This document shows positions 60,192 to 64,000 of a DNA stretch of 64,000 bases, in pieces (position 1 is the stretch's first letter; each line of letters begins with the position of its first letter). Location of the stretch: assembly GCA_016715905.1 (NCBI GenBank), contig JADJXI010000003.1, positions 124,001 through 188,000 of the forward strand, read 5' to 3'. The DNA is from Sphingobacteriaceae bacterium. GTDB lineage: Bacteria > Bacteroidota > Bacteroidia > B-17B0 > Aurantibacillaceae. The notes beneath the pieces were generated by a model, which was not told the origin of the DNA, did no database searches, and saw nothing but the letters and a program-made list of their open reading frames with translations. The translations under genes and the position numbers were made by a program.

Positions 60192-62009
60192 CTAAATGTA
60201 AGATGTATTTTTATGAAAATGATTATAAATTAAAGCGGCTTTTGATTTTCCAATCAGTTTTTCAAGTATTTCTAAACTGCTTTCTTTAATATTATTTACA
60301 CTTTTTAGCTCCTGCAGTAGCTTGTTAGCGGTTATTTCGCTTATCCCTTTTATCTCACTTAATTCAGTTTTAAAAGTCTCTCTGCTTCTTTTATTTCTAT
60401 GGTGTGTTATTCCAAATCGATGAGCCTCGTCTCTTATTTGTTGAATAATTTTAAGTGTTTCGCTTCTTTTGTCCAGGTAAAGAGGAATGCTGTCTTCCGG
60501 AAAATAAATTTCTTCCAGTCTTTTTGCAATTCCAATAATTGCAATTTTACCGTATAATTTTAGTTTTTTTAATGCCGCAACTGCTGCACTTAATTGCCCT
60601 TTTCCTCCATCAATTACAATTAAATCCGGTAATTCTTTTTGTTCTTGTAAAATTCTACTGTATCTCCTTCCAATTACTTCAAACATAGTTGCAAAGTCAT
60701 CCGGACCTTCAACTGTTTTTATATTAAAATGTCGGTATTCACTTTTGGCAGGCTTACCGTTAATAAATACCGGCATGGCACTAACAGCATATTCTCCCTG
60801 TATATTGCTGTTATCAAATCCTTCTATTCGTTTCGGTTGCACCTTCATCCTTAAATCCTTTTTCATCTGCTCCATAACTCTATCGGTGTGCTGTTGTGGG
60901 TTGGTAAGCATGATTTGCTTTTCTTTTTCAATCTTAAATGAAAAAGCATTTTTTCTGCAGAGTTCTAACAATTTCTTTTTGTCACCTATTTTAGGAACTA
61001 AATATTTGCAATCCGGTATTAAAACTGATGGTTCAATGGGCACAATAATTTCTTTGCATTCTTCTCCATACTTTTTTCGGGTTTCAGTAATCACAAATTC
61101 TAAAATCTCTTCATCCCTTTCTTGCATTTTTTTTTGAACTTCCTGAGTAATGGATAAAACGATGGCGCCATGTATTAATTTAAAATAATGAACAAATGCA
61201 TTCTTTTCATCACTTATAATATTGTAAACTTCTATTAATGAAAGTGAAGGGTGAACAACTGTAGATTTGGCCTGATGTGCCCGCAAAAGATCCATTCTGT
61301 TTTTTAAAATCTCCGCCATCTCAAAATCAAATTGCTCACTGGCTTTCAGCATTTTTTCTTTTAATTCCTTAATTGCGAATTGTAATTCTCCCTTCAAGAT
61401 TTGCTTTATGGCCACTAAATTTTCAGCATACTCTTGTTCGTCTTGATTTCCGGTACATGGCGCTTTGCACTTGCCAATATGATATTCCAAGCAGGCTCTA
61501 AACTTTTTTTTCTCAATGTTACTTTCACTTAAATCGTAAGTGCAATTTCTAAGCGGATAGAGCTGCCTGATTAATTCCAGTAAAGTATGCATTAGTTTTC
61601 CGCTGGTATAAGGACCGAAATATTCACTCCCGTCTTTAATCAATTTTCGAGTTGAAAATATTCTGGGAAATCTTTCTTTCTTAATTACAATCCACGGATA
61701 AGTTTTATCATCCCTTAGGTTTACATTGTATTTGGGCTTTAAACTCTTAATTAAATTATTCTCCAGCAACAATGCGTCATATTCCGATTCAACCTTTACG
61801 GTTTTTATATCATTAATTTTTTTAACGAGTAGTTTTAATCGCGCGTGCTCATGCGCTTTGGTAAAATAAGAGCTTACCCTTTTCTTTAGATTTTTCGCCT
61901 TGCCTACATACAACAAGTTATTTTTATCATCAAAATATTGATAAACTCCCGGAGTTTCAGGTAAGGTTTTCAGTATTGTTTGAAGATGTTCTTTCTGCTT
62001 AGCTTGCAC
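60192..62009 (-). CDS. uvrC: Excinuclease ABC subunit C
   Basis: 605 residues from GTG 62009. GIY-YIG nuclease domain (TPGVYQYFDDKNNLLYVGKA), UVR motif (about 200-235), RNase H-like nuclease with FDNSNIQGEYAVSAMPVFIN and VEGPDDFATMFEVIGRRYSR, and a C-terminal HhH (ISEITANKLLQELKSV). It makes both incisions in nucleotide-excision repair with UvrB. A perfect -7 box (TAAATTTG) ends 4 nt before the GTG, so the mRNA may start at the start codon itself. It is the first gene of the leftward run into the polysaccharide cluster and is divergent from maeB. Confidence 0.95.
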   Translation of the reverse strand: MQAKQKEHLQTILKTLPETPGVYQYFDDKNNLLYVGKAKNLKKRVSSYFTKAHEHARLKLLVKKINDIKTVKVESEYDALLLENNLIKSLKPKYNVNLRDDKTYPWIVIKKERFPRIFSTRKLIKDGSEYFGPYTSGKLMHTLLELIRQLYPLRNCTYDLSESNIEKKKFRACLEYHIGKCKAPCTGNQDEQEYAENLVAIKQILKGELQFAIKELKEKMLKASEQFDFEMAEILKNRMDLLRAHQAKSTVVHPSLSLIEVYNIISDEKNAFVHYFKLIHGAIVLSITQEVQKKMQERDEEILEFVITETRKKYGEECKEIIVPIEPSVLIPDCKYLVPKIGDKKKLLELCRKNAFSFKIEKEKQIMLTNPQQHTDRVMEQMKKDLRMKVQPKRIEGFDNSNIQGEYAVSAMPVFINGKPAKSEYRHFNIKTVEGPDDFATMFEVIGRRYSRILQEQKELPDLIVIDGGKGQLSAAVAALKKLKLYGKIAIIGIAKRLEEIYFPEDSIPLYLDKRSETLKIIQQIRDEAHRFGITHHRNKRSRETFKTELSEIKGISEITANKLLQELKSVNNIKESSLEILEKLIGKSKAALIYNHFHKNTSYI

Positions 62010-62013
62010 TTCA

Positions 62014-62021
62014 CAAATTTA
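62014..62021 (-). promoter_or_regulatory. -7 box of uvrC and the glycan operon
   Basis: Minus-strand TAAATTTG, 4 nt before the GTG start of uvrC. No TTTG stands at -33. If used, the transcript would be leaderless and would read through the DUF4476, exporter and methyltransferase genes. Confidence 0.45.
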
Positions 62022-62162
62022 TTCTTTTAATTGTAAGCCCTCATTAGTAGCATTTTTACTACTTCTAAATAAGATTATATTCAAGTACATGAATATCAAA
62101 CACATATATGCTTCATATCGCCAAAAATTATTCGTATTTTCGAATTCTATTTTTTAAAAAAT

Positions 62163-64000
62163 ATGGCAAAATTCAGAAGAGAAGATGCCCTTGATTATCA
62201 TTCGCAAGGTAGGCCGGGCAAGATTGAAGTTATTCCAACAAAACCTTACAGTACACAACGAGATTTAACATTAGCGTATTCTCCCGGTGTGGCTGAGCCT
62301 TGTCTGGAAATCGAAAAAAATCCGGAGGATGCTTACAAGTACACTGCCAAGGGAAACTTAGTTGCCGTGATATCTAACGGCACGGCTGTATTGGGATTAG
62401 GCGATATTGGTGCGTTAGCTTCAAAACCCGTAATGGAAGGAAAAGGTTTGTTATTTAAAATATTTGCCGATTTAGATGTGTTTGATATTGAGTTAGACAC
62501 TAAAAACATTGATGAGTTTGTTCAAACAGTTAAAAATATTGCTCCAACGTTTGGTGGAATTAATCTAGAAGACATCAAAGCTCCGGAATGTTTCGAAATT
62601 GAACGTCGTTTAAAAGAAGAACTGGATATTCCACTCATGCATGATGATCAGCACGGAACTGCAATTATTTCGGCTGCAGGATTAATTAATGCTGTAGAAA
62701 TTTCAAAGAAAAAAATAGGAGATGTAAAGGTGGTGATTAATGGCGCAGGCGCATCGGCAAATTCTTGCGCTAAACTTTATATTGCGGTTGGCGTGAAAAA
62801 AGAAAACATTACTATGCTGGATAGTAAGGGAGTTTTACATGTGGGTAGAACGGATTTAGATCAGTATAAATCTTTTTTCGCCTCTAAAAACACAAAAATA
62901 AATACATTAACGGAAGCCATGAAAGGGGCTGATGTTTTTGTTGGACTTTCAAAAGGGAATATTGTAACGCAAGAGATGGTAAAAAGCATGAACAAGAATT
63001 GTATTGTTTTTGCATTGGCTAATCCTACACCTGAAATTTCTTATGAAGAGGCTATCGCTTCTCGTAAAGATATTATTATGGCAACCGGACGTAGCGATCA
63101 TCCTAATCAAGTGAATAATGTGTTGGGATTTCCTTTTATTTTCCGCGGTGCAATGGATGTTCGTGCAACAGCGATTAATGAAGAAATGAAATTGGCGGCT
63201 ACAAAAGCGATTGCTGCTTTAGCAAAAGAAGCAGTGCCTGATTATGTAAACCTGGCTTATGGTTCAAAGAATTTGTCATTCGGCGCAGAATATATTATTC
63301 CAAAACCTATTGATAACCGTTTAATAGTTGCCGTTTCTTCTGCAGTCGCCAAAGCAGCAATCGATAGCGGTGTGGCTAAACGTAAAATAACAGATTGGGA
63401 AGCCTATAAAATTGAATTGGAAAACCGACTTGGAAAAGACAATAAATTGATGCGAAGTTTAGCAAATAAAGCTAAAAGTAATCCTAAGCGAGTGGTTTTT
63501 TCAGATGCCGATACCTATAAAGTTTTAAAGGCAGCTCAGGTTGTGCGTGATGAAGGAATTGCCAAACCGATTTTACTTGGCAATAAAGAAAGAATTCAAG
63601 CCATTGCCAATGAAAATCACATCGACCTATCTGAAATGCCTATCATTGATCCGTTAACAGAAGAGGAGGGAAAAAGAAATGAATTTGGTAATTTACTCTG
63701 GAGAAAGCGTCAACGTAAAGGTTTAACTTTATACGAAGCGCAAAAGTTGATGCGCGATAGAAATTATTATGGCTCCATGATGGTTGAACATGGTTTAGCA
63801 GATGCCATGATTAGTGGATTAACTCGAAAATATCGACATCCTCTTAAAGCGGCATTAGAAGTAATTGGTGTAAAACCGGAAGTAAAAAAAGTAGCCGGCT
63901 TATATTTGATGGTTACTAAAAAAGGCCCGTATTTTTTTGCCGATACCACCATGAATACCAATCCAACCGCTGAGGAATTAGCCGATATTGCAGTACTCAC
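62163..64000 (+). CDS. maeB: NADP-dependent malic enzyme, cut at the window end
   Basis: 612 codons in the window, open to the end; full length should be about 760. N-terminal malic domain: YSPGVAEPCLEIEKNPED, GLGDIGALASKPVMEGK, PLMHDDQHGTAIISAAGL and NAD(P)-binding VINGAGASANSCAKLYI. From about residue 430 a phosphotransacetylase-like domain follows (KRVVFSDADTYKVLKAA), as in MaeB, where it has a regulatory rather than catalytic role. It oxidatively decarboxylates malate to pyruvate with NADPH formation. ATG 62163 is clear; the upstream region has near -7 boxes only. Confidence 0.95.
   Translation, partial: MAKFRREDALDYHSQGRPGKIEVIPTKPYSTQRDLTLAYSPGVAEPCLEIEKNPEDAYKYTAKGNLVAVISNGTAVLGLGDIGALASKPVMEGKGLLFKIFADLDVFDIELDTKNIDEFVQTVKNIAPTFGGINLEDIKAPECFEIERRLKEELDIPLMHDDQHGTAIISAAGLINAVEISKKKIGDVKVVINGAGASANSCAKLYIAVGVKKENITMLDSKGVLHVGRTDLDQYKSFFASKNTKINTLTEAMKGADVFVGLSKGNIVTQEMVKSMNKNCIVFALANPTPEISYEEAIASRKDIIMATGRSDHPNQVNNVLGFPFIFRGAMDVRATAINEEMKLAATKAIAALAKEAVPDYVNLAYGSKNLSFGAEYIIPKPIDNRLIVAVSSAVAKAAIDSGVAKRKITDWEAYKIELENRLGKDNKLMRSLANKAKSNPKRVVFSDADTYKVLKAAQVVRDEGIAKPILLGNKERIQAIANENHIDLSEMPIIDPLTEEEGKRNEFGNLLWRKRQRKGLTLYEAQKLMRDRNYYGSMMVEHGLADAMISGLTRKYRHPLKAALEVIGVKPEVKKVAGLYLMVTKKGPYFFADTTMNTNPTAEELADIAVL

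Noticed and set aside
62022..62162. tRNA or small-RNA gene in the uvrC-maeB gap
   Set aside because: No cloverleaf, no TTC-loop-like sequence and no terminator; only AT-rich DNA with near -7 boxes.
63767..64000. 77-residue minus-strand ORF at the window end
   Set aside because: Shadow of maeB, which is open in the plus frame to the last base.

Overview
The window is chromosomal DNA of a member of the Bacteroidota, probably an aerobic, surface-glycan-producing relative of the Flavobacteriia or Sphingobacteriia. It is AT-rich. Its promoters match the Bacteroidota TTTG-N19-23-TAnnTTTG pattern, and start codons lack Shine-Dalgarno sequences. It carries family-specific genes: TonB receptors with carboxypeptidase-like N-domains, a DUF4249 lipoprotein, DUF5777, DUF4271 next to hemD, DUF4476 and the ribosomal protein THX. 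I cannot name the genus. No tRNA, rRNA, insertion sequence, prophage or CRISPR array was seen.

Layout. 1-4.3 kb: a truncated TPR membrane protein, the helicase HrpB and a TerB/J-domain co-chaperone, closed by a bidirectional terminator. 4.5-10.4 kb (minus): three paralogous secreted proteins (Ig-like domain, Lys/Ala/Glu linker, TPR end) with a YceH-like gene among them; one linker is a tandem array of about 24 units of 69 bp. 10.6-15.3 kb: two unknown secreted proteins and a large TonB-receptor-like barrel. 15.3-15.8 kb: a cold-shock gene with a leader of about 200 nt. 15.8-20.4 kb: a methionine operon with promoter, SAM-I riboswitch, a 37-residue leader peptide ending in a cysteine cluster, a 75-residue unknown protein, metX, hom, an OsmC-family gene and metZ. 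20.4-29.1 kb: purH, kup, an RNase G/E gene, a 29-residue basic protein, a TPR protein, HU and mutY. 29.2-33.7 kb: YceI, DUF5777, DUF4271, hemD with a Lys-rich tail, rnpA, the THX gene and a YkgJ-like protein. 33.7-41.2 kb: a TonB receptor with its DUF4249 partner, hisS, hutH and a TIMP-like secreted protein. 41.2-62.0 kb: a large surface-polysaccharide region. 62.2-64 kb: malic enzyme maeB, cut off by the window end.

The polysaccharide region holds GalE, at least six glycosyltransferases, four or more methyltransferases (two FkbM, one TylF/MycF, one CmcI-like), an AsnB-type amidotransferase, a WbpG-type sugar amidotransferase fused to a transglutaminase-like domain, and a Wzm/Wzt-type ABC exporter whose ATPase carries a C-terminal glycan-recognition domain. 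Together they suggest a methylated and probably amidated glycan exported by an ABC transporter.

The two most unusual items are the double control element ahead of metX (SAM riboswitch plus Cys-rich leader peptide) and the transglutaminase/amidotransferase fusion. Also notable: -7 promoter boxes only 4-9 nt before several start codons, which suggests leaderless or nearly leaderless mRNAs, and a glycosyltransferase whose N-terminus extends to a non-ATG start.
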